Under the pieces are notes generated by a model. It did not search any database. It had not been told where the DNA came from and saw only the letters and a list, made by a program, of their open reading frames with translations. A DNA stretch of 10,206 nt, taken from an uncultured Collinsella sp. (GTDB lineage: Bacteria; Actinomycetota; Coriobacteriia; Coriobacteriales; Coriobacteriaceae). Within the stretch, counting starts at the first letter, position 1. Every line of letters begins with the position of its first letter. This document shows positions 1 through 5,923 of the stretch, piece after piece. Both the position numbers and the translations under genes were made by a program. The stretch is from NCBI GenBank assembly GCA_900549345.1, contig UROC01000069.1:1-10206 (forward strand), in the 5' to 3' direction.

Positions 1-80
1 ACGTCCTCGCCACTTCGCGGCTGCGGGATGTTGCCTTAGAAAACCCCTCTCGGGGGCGGGTTCCTGCGTTAACCTTGTTG
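1..80. repeat. Intergenic palindromic repeat, copy A (cut by window edge)
   Basis: Bases 1-80 align with 8752-8830 at about 80% identity with only single-base gaps. Shared blocks include ACGTCCTCGCC, GCGGCTGCGGGATGT and AAACCCCTC. In copy B this stretch is the loop plus right arm of a long hairpin. Here the left arm lies before base 1, so only the core and right arm are visible. The sequence has no coding character. Its position suggests it follows the 3' end of an off-window gene. Confidence 0.7.
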
Positions 81-89
81 CGAGCGGAC

Positions 90-150
90 CGCACCTTCTT
101 CCGGGTGACCGGAAAGTTGGGAGTGCATGGGCCCTTTATTGGGCGGTGCG
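90..150 (+). other. Possible structured RNA stretch upstream of the metal transporter
   Basis: CGCACC (90-95) can pair with GGTGCG (145-150). They would enclose a hairpin with a GNRA-type tetraloop, TTCCGG-GTGA-CCGGAA (99-114), and a second hairpin GCCC-TTTATT-GGGC (131-144). Together these give a possible three-way junction. I see no cobalamin-riboswitch B12 box. Whether the region is transcribed is unknown, because the best promoter lies downstream of it. Confidence 0.25.
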
Positions 151-182
151 TGGACCTGGGCTAATAACGTACGTATTGCAAG

Positions 183-214
183 GGCGTGCTGCGTTGTGGG
201 CGGTGCGCCTTTTT
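183..214 (+). terminator. Weak terminator-like hairpin with T5 tract
   Basis: Bases 183-191 can pair with 201-209 (nine pairs, three of them G-U) around a 9-nt loop, followed directly by five T residues (210-214). It could end an upstream transcript or act as an attenuator. It overlaps the predicted -35 element of the transporter promoter. The wobble pairs keep confidence low. Confidence 0.3.
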
Positions 215-222
215 GTTAGTAT
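194..222 (+). promoter_or_regulatory. Promoter of the nickel/cobalt transporter operon
   Basis: TTGTGG (194-199), a 17-bp spacer and TAGTAT (217-222) form a sigma-70-like promoter. A TG dinucleotide (214-215) one base before the -10 makes it an extended -10 promoter. Transcription would start near 229, about 55 nt before the first gene, so the palindrome at 232-259 lies just downstream of the start site. Confidence 0.45.
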
Positions 223-231
223 GCAGAGTCG

Positions 232-259
232 GTGTTACGGATTGTTGGAAACGTAACAC
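232..259. promoter_or_regulatory. NikR-like operator palindrome
   Basis: GTGTTACG (232-239) and CGTAACAC (252-259) are a perfect 8-bp inverted repeat with a 12-bp gap. Written as 7-mers it is GTGTTAC-N14-GTAACAC. The half-site centres are about two helical turns apart, as expected for a dimer-of-dimers repressor. I recall the NikR consensus in Desulfovibrio as GTGTTAC-N13/14-GTAACAC, different from the enterobacterial GTATGA-N16-TCATAC. It sits between the predicted transcription start and the importer gene, a good place for repression. No regulator gene is in the window. Confidence 0.55.
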
Positions 260-283
260 ACAACGTTCTGATTGAGAGGGCTC

Positions 284-1366
284 ATGCATATTCCCGATAA
301 TTATCTGTCCCCGCAGACCGATGCCGTTATGGCGGTGGCGATGGTGCCCGTATGGGTTCACTGCATCAAAAAGGTGCGCGCCACGCTCGATCGCGAGCAT
401 ATGGCGTTCCTGGGCATCTGCGCCGCATTCTCCTTCTTGCTCATGATGTTCAACGTTCCGCTGCCCGGCGGTACCACTGGTCACGCCGTCGGCGGCGCAC
501 TCATCGCGCTGCTGCTGGGCCCCGAGGCCGCGGCTATCGCTGTCTCGGTCGCTCTGGCGCTGCAGGCGCTGCTGTTTGGCGACGGCGGCGTTCTGTCGTT
601 TGGCGCCAACTGCTTTAACATGGCCTTTGTGCTGCCGTTTGTCGCTGCTATCGTGTTCCGTGCGCTCAACAGCCGTCTGCACGACAAGAGCTGGGGCACC
701 TCGGTTTCTGCCATCGTGAGCGGTTGGGTCGGCCTGTGCCTGGCGGCCCTGTGCGCGGCAATCGAGTTTGGTATTCAGCCGATGCTCTTCACCAACGCTT
801 CGGGCGCCCCTCTGTACTGCCCCTTCCCGCTGTCCGTGGCTATTCCGGCCATGTTGATCCCGCATATGCTGGTTGCCGGCGTGATCGAGGGCGTGGCGAC
901 GGCCGCCATCTACGGCTTCATTAAGAAGACGGCGCCGAGCATTATCGTCGGCCCCGAAGCCGCCGATGGCCAGCTTGCCGCCGATGGTACCGCCAAGAAG
1001 ACTTCCCTGATTCCCACGCTCATTCTGGTCGCCGTGCTTGTCGTGGCTACGCCGCTCGGCTTGCTCGCCACCGGTGACGCCTGGGGTGAGTGGGACGCCG
1101 AGGGCGCCGCGACCGCCGTTCAGGAGGCTGGCGACGACAGCCTGCAGGCTTCGGTCGGCCTCGACACCCCGACCTTTGCCGACGCCCTGCCCACGGGCGA
1201 TTATCTGCAGGCCTATTCCGAGGAGCAGGGCCTTGGCTTTGCCGGCCAGGCTGCGATGTATATTCTTTCGGGCGTGATTGGCGTGGCGGTGCTCACCATC
1301 ACATTCCGCCTGGTCTCGCTGACGGTCAAGGAAAGCGGTGCTCATGGCAATAGCCGAGCTGCCTAG
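284..1366 (+). CDS. cbiM: ECF transporter substrate-binding membrane protein, CbiM/NikM with CbiN-like C-terminus
   Basis: The 360-residue integral membrane protein captures Ni2+ or Co2+ for an ECF importer. I chose ATG 284 over an in-frame TTG at 272 because it follows GAGAGGG closely and yields the family N-terminus MHIP. In this family Met1 and His2 themselves chelate the metal. His67, in PGGTTGHAVGG, matches the third ligand known from the NikM2 structure. Further family blocks are LLGPEAA and LLFGDGGVLSFGANCFNM. After a polar linker near residues 220-235, a hydrophobic helix ends in TPLGLLATGDAWGEW (about 256-270). A periplasmic stretch and a last helix (about 325-347) follow. This looks like a fused CbiN or PDGLE-type auxiliary part, and no separate cbiN is present. 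The 3' end overlaps the next gene by 29 bp. Nickel is favoured because of the NikR-like operator, but cobalt is not excluded. Confidence 0.92.
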   Translation: MHIPDNYLSPQTDAVMAVAMVPVWVHCIKKVRATLDREHMAFLGICAAFSFLLMMFNVPLPGGTTGHAVGGALIALLLGPEAAAIAVSVALALQALLFGDGGVLSFGANCFNMAFVLPFVAAIVFRALNSRLHDKSWGTSVSAIVSGWVGLCLAALCAAIEFGIQPMLFTNASGAPLYCPFPLSVAIPAMLIPHMLVAGVIEGVATAAIYGFIKKTAPSIIVGPEAADGQLAADGTAKKTSLIPTLILVAVLVVATPLGLLATGDAWGEWDAEGAATAVQEAGDDSLQASVGLDTPTFADALPTGDYLQAYSEEQGLGFAGQAAMYILSGVIGVAVLTITFRLVSLTVKESGAHGNSRAA

Positions 1367-2180
1367 TTGGCTTGCGGCCGAGGAGCGTTACGAGCCCGCG
1401 GGGGCTCGGCATCGTGTGATGCAAAAGAATGTCCTGCACCTGGCGAGCCTGCTTGAGCGGGTTCGCCTGGGTGGAGGCGCGCACGAGGGCGGGTCGATGG
1501 TCGACCGCGCCCTTTCTTGCGTTTCGGCTCCGGTGCGCCTGGTGGGGATGTTCGTTTGCGTCCTGTGCGTGTGTCTGACGCAGAGCCCGCTGTACCTCAT
1601 GTTGATGGCGGCCATCGCGCTGGTGCTCGTTGCCGTGCGCCCCGTACGCGGGCTGCGTGCGACCTTTGTACCGGCGCTCGGCGCCACGGGGCTTGCGGTG
1701 GTTCTGGCACTGCCTGCCCTGCTGCTGGGCGCTTCTGCCGCGGGCGCCATGCTCAAGATCGCGCTCAAGACGTTCATTAACGTGTCGTTCGTGCTGGGCG
1801 TTTCGTGGACGCTCACCTGGAGCCGCATGTCGGCGGCGCTCAAGACGCTACAGCTGCCCGACGAGGTCATCTTTACGTTTGATATGGCGCTCAAGCACAT
1901 CGAGGTGCTGGGACGCACGGCGCACGATCTGACCGAATCGGTCATGCTGCGCAGTGTGGGTTGTGCGCCTGCGGGTTTTTCGCGTACCGATTCGATCGCG
2001 GGTATCATGGGCATGACCTTTATCAAGGCGATGGAATGCAGCCGCGCGATGGACGAGGCTATGCTTTGCCGTGGCTTTGCCGGTGCGTATCCGACTCCCG
2101 CGCGGAGCGGCTTTGGCTGGCGCGATGCGGTCTATGCGGTCGTCGTGGTGCTGCTCGCCGTGTTGTGCGCGGTGCTGTAG
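1338..2180 (+). CDS. cbiQ: ECF transporter transmembrane T component, CbiQ/EcfT family
   Basis: The 280-residue membrane protein couples ATP hydrolysis to movement of the substrate-binding subunit. Hydrophobic segments are visible at about residues 68-80, 85-100, 110-140 and 148-165, with a last helix at the C-terminus. The cytoplasmic coupling helices show the two family arginine motifs, MLRSVG (about 203-208) and AMLCRGF (241-247), close to the A-R-G signatures of EcfT that contact the ATPase. The GTG at 1338 is chosen because AAGGA (1328-1332) lies 5 nt before it. ATG 1344, two codons later, is the alternative. The gene overlaps cbiM by 29 bp, which suggests translational coupling. Length fits the family, with an extended polar N-terminus of about 60 residues. 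Confidence 0.9.
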   Translation: MLMAIAELPSWLAAEERYEPAGARHRVMQKNVLHLASLLERVRLGGGAHEGGSMVDRALSCVSAPVRLVGMFVCVLCVCLTQSPLYLMLMAAIALVLVAVRPVRGLRATFVPALGATGLAVVLALPALLLGASAAGAMLKIALKTFINVSFVLGVSWTLTWSRMSAALKTLQLPDEVIFTFDMALKHIEVLGRTAHDLTESVMLRSVGCAPAGFSRTDSIAGIMGMTFIKAMECSRAMDEAMLCRGFAGAYPTPARSGFGWRDAVYAVVVVLLAVLCAVL

Positions 2181-2224
2181 CGCGGGCGGCCGAGCCGTCG
2201 ATGTGGATAGGGAAGGGCGACGTT

Positions 2225-2995
2225 TTGGCAAACGATACGAATGGCGTGATGGGCGCGAGCGGTGCTACTGGCGCCAAGAGCGTGCCGCTCATCGAGTTTC
2301 GCGACGTGCTGTTCTCCTATGCGGGGCATACGGTTGTCGATGGTGTGTCGCTGCAGGTCGATCGTGGTGAACTCGTTGCCCTACTCGGTCCCAACGGCTG
2401 CGGTAAGACGACGATTATGCGCCTTATCAACGGTCTTGAACTAGCGGACGCGGGTGCGTACCTGTTTGACGGGCACGTGATCGATGCGGCATATCTCAAG
2501 GATTCCGCAGCCGCTCAGCGTTTTCATCAGCGCGTGGGCTTTGTGTTCCAGAATGCCGACGCCCAGCTGTTCTGCGCTACGGTGGGCGAGGAAGTTGCTT
2601 TTGGCCCCGCGCAGATGGGGCTGCCGACAGACGAGCTCGAGCGCCGCGTCCGCGATGCCATGGAGCTGTTCCAGGTTGCCGATCTGGTCGATGCCTCGCC
2701 CTATCAGCTTTCGGGCGGGCAAAAGAAGCGCGTTGCGCTGGCTGCGGTGGTGTCGATGAACCCCGATATCCTAGTGCTCGATGAGCCCACCAACGGGCTC
2801 GATGAGGACTCGTGCGACATCGTAGTCAACTTTTTGCTGGCCTACGTTGCTGCCGGTAAGACGGTTTTGATGAGTACGCACCATCAAGATTTGGTGCGCC
2901 GCCTGGAGGCCCGTGCCATCTATATCGATCGATATCACCATGTGGTCGAGGCGCCCGTGCCGTCGTATGGAACCGAAAGCGGTGCTGCGGAATAG
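2225..2995 (+). CDS. cbiO: ECF transporter ATPase, CbiO family
   Basis: The 256-residue ABC ATPase powers the nickel/cobalt ECF importer at the inner face of the membrane. Counting from TTG 2225: Walker A GPNGCGKTT (55-63), Q-loop Gln109 in FVFQNADAQLF, signature LSGGQ (162-166), Walker B ILVLDE (182-187) with catalytic Glu187, D-loop GLD (191-193) and switch His in STHHQD (219 or 220). FQNADAQLF is typical of CbiO/EcfA proteins. The start is the least certain part. TTG 2225 has AAGGG (2213-2217) 7 nt upstream, whereas in-frame ATG 2201 lacks a good Shine-Dalgarno and would give 264 residues. The gap to cbiQ is 44 nt. No terminator is seen after the stop, so some read-through into the next gene is possible. 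Confidence 0.92.
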   Translation: MANDTNGVMGASGATGAKSVPLIEFRDVLFSYAGHTVVDGVSLQVDRGELVALLGPNGCGKTTIMRLINGLELADAGAYLFDGHVIDAAYLKDSAAAQRFHQRVGFVFQNADAQLFCATVGEEVAFGPAQMGLPTDELERRVRDAMELFQVADLVDASPYQLSGGQKKRVALAAVVSMNPDILVLDEPTNGLDEDSCDIVVNFLLAYVAAGKTVLMSTHHQDLVRRLEARAIYIDRYHHVVEAPVPSYGTESGAAE

Positions 2996-3040
2996 TTGCT
3001 GCGTAGGGTATGTATGGCCGCCTGTGCGACTCTGCCGTGA

Positions 3041-3049
3041 TGGTATAGT
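3041..3049 (+). promoter_or_regulatory. Extended -10 promoter of the phospholipase C-like gene
   Basis: TGGTATAGT (3041-3049) contains TATAGT preceded by TG plus one base, a strong extended -10. No good -35 is seen 17 bp upstream, as is usual for this class. Transcription would start near 3056. That leaves only about 18 nt before ATG 3074 and about 6 nt before ATG 3062, which favours the later start. Confidence 0.6.
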
Positions 3050-3073
3050 TAACCAGGTTTTATGGGGGTGGCT

Positions 3074-3922
3074 ATGCCAAGTTGGAACATTCATATCGCT
3101 CAAACGGAGCGCTTGCTGGCACGTGCTAGCGTGCTTGCCGATAGCGTGCGCGACCGCAATGCCTTTTTGTTTGGCTGCGTGGTTCCGGATATCTTCGTGG
3201 GCTATATGGTCCCTGGCATCGCCGATCCCATTCCGTATCGCATTACGCACTTTGCAAAGCCCGAGCCTATCCCTAAGCCGCGCGAGCACGAGTTCTGGGA
3301 TACCTATGTGGCGCCGCTGCTTAAAGGCGCACCCGCGGGCGAACCTGCTGAGGCTACCTCGATTGTCGAGGAGCGCGAGCGACTGAACCGCGTGCACTAT
3401 CCTCAGCGCTACAGGGATGCCGAGCCGGTTGTCGGTCCCGGCGCCTGTGAGTTCTCGCTTGCGTCCGAAGATGTGGCGCAGTCGCTGCTCGATTTAACGC
3501 TGGGCGTCTGGTCGCATCTGGTGGCCGACACGGTATGGAACACGCGTGTGAACCAGTATCTGGAAGCACACGGCGGCAAGCCGTGCGAGGAATTCCGCAT
3601 TAAAAAGCAGGGCGATTTTGACTGGTTTGGCAAGACGCTGGGCATCGTTTCCATTCCGCGTGCGACCGATCGCCTCTATACCGCTGCGACGCGTTTTGGG
3701 CAGTATCCCATCCATAAAGAATATGTGCTCAAGACTATCGGCGTCATGCACGAGATTGTACGCGAAAACCCCGGCGAGCCCGATCATCCGCCGTATCGCC
3801 TGCTAACCGAGGAGTTTTTCGATGCAACGTTTACCGAGGTCATCGAGCTGACCGAGGCGGGATTTGCGGCTCGCGTTGCTGCTTCTGACGTTCCCGCAGT
3901 CCCCCTGATCGCTAGCTGCTAG
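3074..3922 (+). CDS. Zinc-dependent phospholipase C family protein
   Basis: The 282-residue protein resembles the Zn_dep_PLPC family, whose founders hydrolyse phospholipids using zinc bound by Trp1 and several His/Asp residues. Visible family features are MPSWNIHIA at the start (Trp4, His7), GCVVPDI (34-40, Asp39), His59 in RITHF, and WSHLVADTVWN (His148, Asp152). The spacing and order suit the helical metal site. There is no signal peptide or membrane helix, so unlike secreted clostridial phospholipase C it probably stays in the cytoplasm. Real substrate is unknown. ATG 3074 is preferred to ATG 3062 because GGGGG (3064-3068) can serve as its Shine-Dalgarno and the promoter leaves too short a leader for 3062. 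The stop overlaps a 12-bp palindrome (3921-3932). Confidence 0.82.
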   Translation: MPSWNIHIAQTERLLARASVLADSVRDRNAFLFGCVVPDIFVGYMVPGIADPIPYRITHFAKPEPIPKPREHEFWDTYVAPLLKGAPAGEPAEATSIVEERERLNRVHYPQRYRDAEPVVGPGACEFSLASEDVAQSLLDLTLGVWSHLVADTVWNTRVNQYLEAHGGKPCEEFRIKKQGDFDWFGKTLGIVSIPRATDRLYTAATRFGQYPIHKEYVLKTIGVMHEIVRENPGEPDHPPYRLLTEEFFDATFTEVIELTEAGFAARVAASDVPAVPLIASC

Positions 3923-4056
3923 CCGGCCGGCTTAACGGTGAACAGTTCATTCCAATTGACCAACGGCTCCCGTCGCAGGGCGTCTTCGGTGGTGCGCTCG
4001 GCATCGGAGAGGCTTGCGACTGAACACAAATCGATGATGCGGCATACGAAGAAGGT
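3919..4056 (-). pseudogene. Possible 3' remnant of an unidentified gene
   Basis: On the minus strand, 45 sense codons run from just after an in-frame TAG (4059-4057) to a TAG at 3921-3919. The C-terminal part, LVNWNELFTVKPAG preceded by SDAERTTEDALRREP, has balanced amino-acid content and codon use like the neighbouring genes. There is no ATG and no Shine-Dalgarno; the only in-frame candidate is a TTG. Its stop overlaps the stop of the phospholipase gene on the other strand, as in a normal convergent pair. I infer a gene end left after the 5' part was lost. I do not recognise the family, and chance is possible. Confidence 0.25.
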
Positions 4057-4059
4057 CTA

Positions 4060-4096
4060 AAAAGGGCCCGGAAGGCAAAGCCTTCCGGGCCCTTTT
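4060..4096. terminator. Bidirectional intrinsic terminator (pyk / phospholipase gene)
   Basis: A perfect 17-bp stem (4060-4076 with 4080-4096) closes a 3-nt AAA loop; the core is GGGCCCGGAAGG. On the minus strand it ends in five T residues 28 nt beyond the pyk stop codon, so it mainly terminates pyk. On the plus strand the last four stem bases are T, so it can also stop transcripts from the phospholipase-like gene. Confidence 0.92.
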
Positions 4097-4100
4097 GCAA

Positions 4101-4116
4101 TGCAAGCGTGCTTGCA
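4101..4116. repeat. Small inverted repeat between pyk stop and terminator
   Basis: TGCAAGC-GT-GCTTGCA is a perfect 7-bp dyad lying between the pyk stop codon and its terminator. It has no T tract of its own. It may add 3'-end stability or be incidental. Confidence 0.4.
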
Positions 4117-4124
4117 AGTGCGAT

Positions 4125-5585
4125 TTAGCGCACCTGAGCGACGTAAGCGACGTTGGTCGAGGAGACCTTGTCCTCGAGCTGAACACTCATGCGGGGATCG
4201 CCGGCGGTAGCGACGGTCAGATCGCCGGCCTCGACGTAGCCGAGCTCCTTAGCGGTCTCGATCGCCTTGACGATCGTGCCGTTGACGGTGCCCTGGGTAA
4301 TCTCGGCCTGGTGCGGGATAACGCCCCAGTACATGATCATCTGCTGGACGGCCCACTCGTGGCGGGAGAACGCGCAGATCGGCATGTTGGGACGGAAGTG
4401 CGAGATCAGGCGTGCGGTACGACCGGTGGTCGTCGGCACGGTGATGCACTTGGCGCCAACGGTGGTGGCCATGTTCACAGCGGACATACCCACAACGTTG
4501 TTGACGACGCGGGTGCCGTGAGCGTCGGCCGGAACCTCGAGCGGAGCGTGGGCCGGGAGGTACTTCTCGGTCTCGAGAGCAATGCTGGCCTGCATCTTAA
4601 CGGCCTCGACCGGGTACTTACCGGCAGCGGACTCGCCAGAGAGCATAACGGCGTCGGTGCCGTCGTAGATGGCGTTAGCAACGTCGGCAACCTCGGCGCG
4701 CGTCGGGCGCGGGTTCTGCTGCATGGAGTCGAGCATCTGCGTAGCGGTGATAACGGGCTTGTAGGCCGCGTTGCACTTGGCGATGATCTCCTTCTGGATG
4801 TGCGGAACGAGCTCGGGCTTGATCTCGATACCCAGGTCGCCACGGGCGACCATGATGCCGTCGGAAGCCTCGAGAATCTCGTCGAAGTTCTCGACGCCCA
4901 GGGCGCACTCGATCTTCGGGAAGATCGTCACGTGCTCGCCACCGTTCTCGCGGCAAAGCTTGCGGATGCCGCGGACGGACTCGCCGTCACGGATGAAGGA
5001 AGCGGCGATGTAGTCGATGTTCTCGGTCAGGCCAAAGAGGATGTCCTGACGATCGCGCTCGGTGATGGCGGGCAGCGAGATGTTGACGTTGGGCATGTTG
5101 ACGCCCTTGCGCTCGCCGATCAGGCCGTCGTTCTTAACGACGCAGGTCATGTCCTGGCCGCTGACGGACTCGACCTCGAGGGCAACCAGGCCGTCATCGA
5201 TCAGGATGAGGGAGCCCTTCTCGACCTCGGAAGGCAGAGCCAGGTAGTCGAGGGAGATGTGCTCAGCGGTGCCGTGGAAATCCTCGGACGTGGGCTGAGC
5301 GGTGACGACGATCTTATCGCCGGTCTTGACGGCAACCTTCTTGCCGTCGACCAGAAGGCCGGTGCGGACCTCGGGGCCCTTGGTGTCGAGCAGGATGCCG
5401 ACAGGCAGACCGAGCTCCTTGGAAATACGGCGGACGCGCTCGATACGACCGTGGTGCTCGTCGTAGGAGCCGTGCGAGAAGTTAAAACGGGCGACGTTCA
5501 TGCCCGCCTTGATCATCTCGCGGATGGTCTCGTCGCTATCGCAGGCGGGACCCATGGTGCATACAATCTTAGTGCGCTTGTACAT
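4125..5585 (-). CDS. pyk: Pyruvate kinase
   Basis: The 486-residue cytosolic enzyme transfers phosphate from phosphoenolpyruvate to ADP, the last step of glycolysis. The N-terminus TKIVCTMGPA and NVARFNFSHG (30-39, Arg33, Asn35, Ser37) hold substrate and potassium ligands. LLDTKGPEVRTG (65-76) carries the Thr68/Glu72 pair of potassium-dependent pyruvate kinases, in place of the GPK form. FPKIE (222-226) contains catalytic Lys224 and Mg ligand Glu226, and VARGDLG supplies Asp250. ITATQML contains the Thr282 active-site residue. The C-terminal allosteric domain includes PTTTGRTARLISHFRP. Length is normal with no extra C-terminal domain. The start is ATG with GGAGG (5595-5591 on the minus strand) 5 nt upstream. 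It is monocistronic in this window, with a terminator just downstream and a divergent ATPase gene upstream. Confidence 0.97.
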   Translation of the reverse strand: MYKRTKIVCTMGPACDSDETIREMIKAGMNVARFNFSHGSYDEHHGRIERVRRISKELGLPVGILLDTKGPEVRTGLLVDGKKVAVKTGDKIVVTAQPTSEDFHGTAEHISLDYLALPSEVEKGSLILIDDGLVALEVESVSGQDMTCVVKNDGLIGERKGVNMPNVNISLPAITERDRQDILFGLTENIDYIAASFIRDGESVRGIRKLCRENGGEHVTIFPKIECALGVENFDEILEASDGIMVARGDLGIEIKPELVPHIQKEIIAKCNAAYKPVITATQMLDSMQQNPRPTRAEVADVANAIYDGTDAVMLSGESAAGKYPVEAVKMQASIALETEKYLPAHAPLEVPADAHGTRVVNNVVGMSAVNMATTVGAKCITVPTTTGRTARLISHFRPNMPICAFSRHEWAVQQMIMYWGVIPHQAEITQGTVNGTIVKAIETAKELGYVEAGDLTVATAGDPRMSVQLEDKVSSTNVAYVAQVR

Positions 5586-5648
5586 TCAGACCTCCATCTG
5601 ACATCGTCTTGCGCTGATAGATAAACCATAAGAAATAAAACCGAGATG

Positions 5649-5654
5649 ATTATA
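5649..5654 (-). promoter_or_regulatory. pyk promoter -10 element
   Basis: The minus strand reads TATAAT, a perfect -10 hexamer, about 65 nt before the pyk start codon. The best -35 is weak (TTGGGG at 5679-5674 with a 19-bp spacer). Transcription would start near 5642. That gives a leader of about 57 nt in which the Shine-Dalgarno can lie in the loop of a 4-bp CAGA/TCTG hairpin. Confidence 0.6.
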
Positions 5655-5879
5655 ACGAAATGCCGACCGAATACCCCAAAAAATCGACCGTATGCCGAAA
5701 TGGAAGTTCATTTTTTGCGGGAAAAACGGTATATGAAAAATCTTTACCAACCACTCCAACCGCTGCTATCTGGGAGATATGTCAGTTTGGCGATGTGCCG
5801 AAGAAAAAACGTTTTACCAATGTTGAGCATCACACGGTCTGCACCGTTGCGTGCGGACCATATTTCCAAACCGATTGTT

Positions 5880-5909
5880 TTGGCTAGACGCGTCGCTTTG
5901 GGGTACCAT
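5880..5909 (+). promoter_or_regulatory. Possible promoter of the calcium ATPase gene
   Basis: TTGGCT (5880-5885), an 18-bp spacer and TACCAT (5904-5909) are the best match upstream of the structured leader. Transcription would begin near 5916, just before the first leader hairpin at 5924. Both hexamers are imperfect, so this is a tentative call. Confidence 0.35.
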
Positions 5910-5923
5910 AGCTCCACTATCAA

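Noticed and set aside
1..283. Cobalamin riboswitch before cbiM
   Set aside because: No B12 box (pattern GCC-CTG-type core) is visible; the palindromic operator explains control better.
272..283. TTG start at 272 for cbiM
   Set aside because: It would add four residues before MHIP and destroy the N-terminal metal ligand, and it would place the Shine-Dalgarno inside the gene.
161..1345. 394-codon minus-strand open frame opposite cbiM
   Set aside because: Antisense shadow of cbiM with low-complexity His/Arg/Gly/Gln composition and no family features.
3921..3932. AGCCGGCCGGCT palindrome after the phospholipase stop as a terminator
   Set aside because: It has no room for a loop and no T tract. 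The stem at 4060-4096 is a far better terminator.
4095..5624. 509-codon plus-strand open frame opposite pyruvate kinase
   Set aside because: It mirrors pyk over its whole length. The translation is repetitive in Asp, Gly, Leu and Val, as expected for the antisense of a GC3-biased gene, while the minus strand encodes every pyruvate kinase motif.
5660..5887. 75-codon plus-strand frame ending in a Cys-containing segment, possibly a small peptide
   Set aside because: No Shine-Dalgarno, weak promoter and AT-rich non-coding composition. The Cys/Thr pattern faintly recalls lanthipeptides, but no modification or export gene is nearby.
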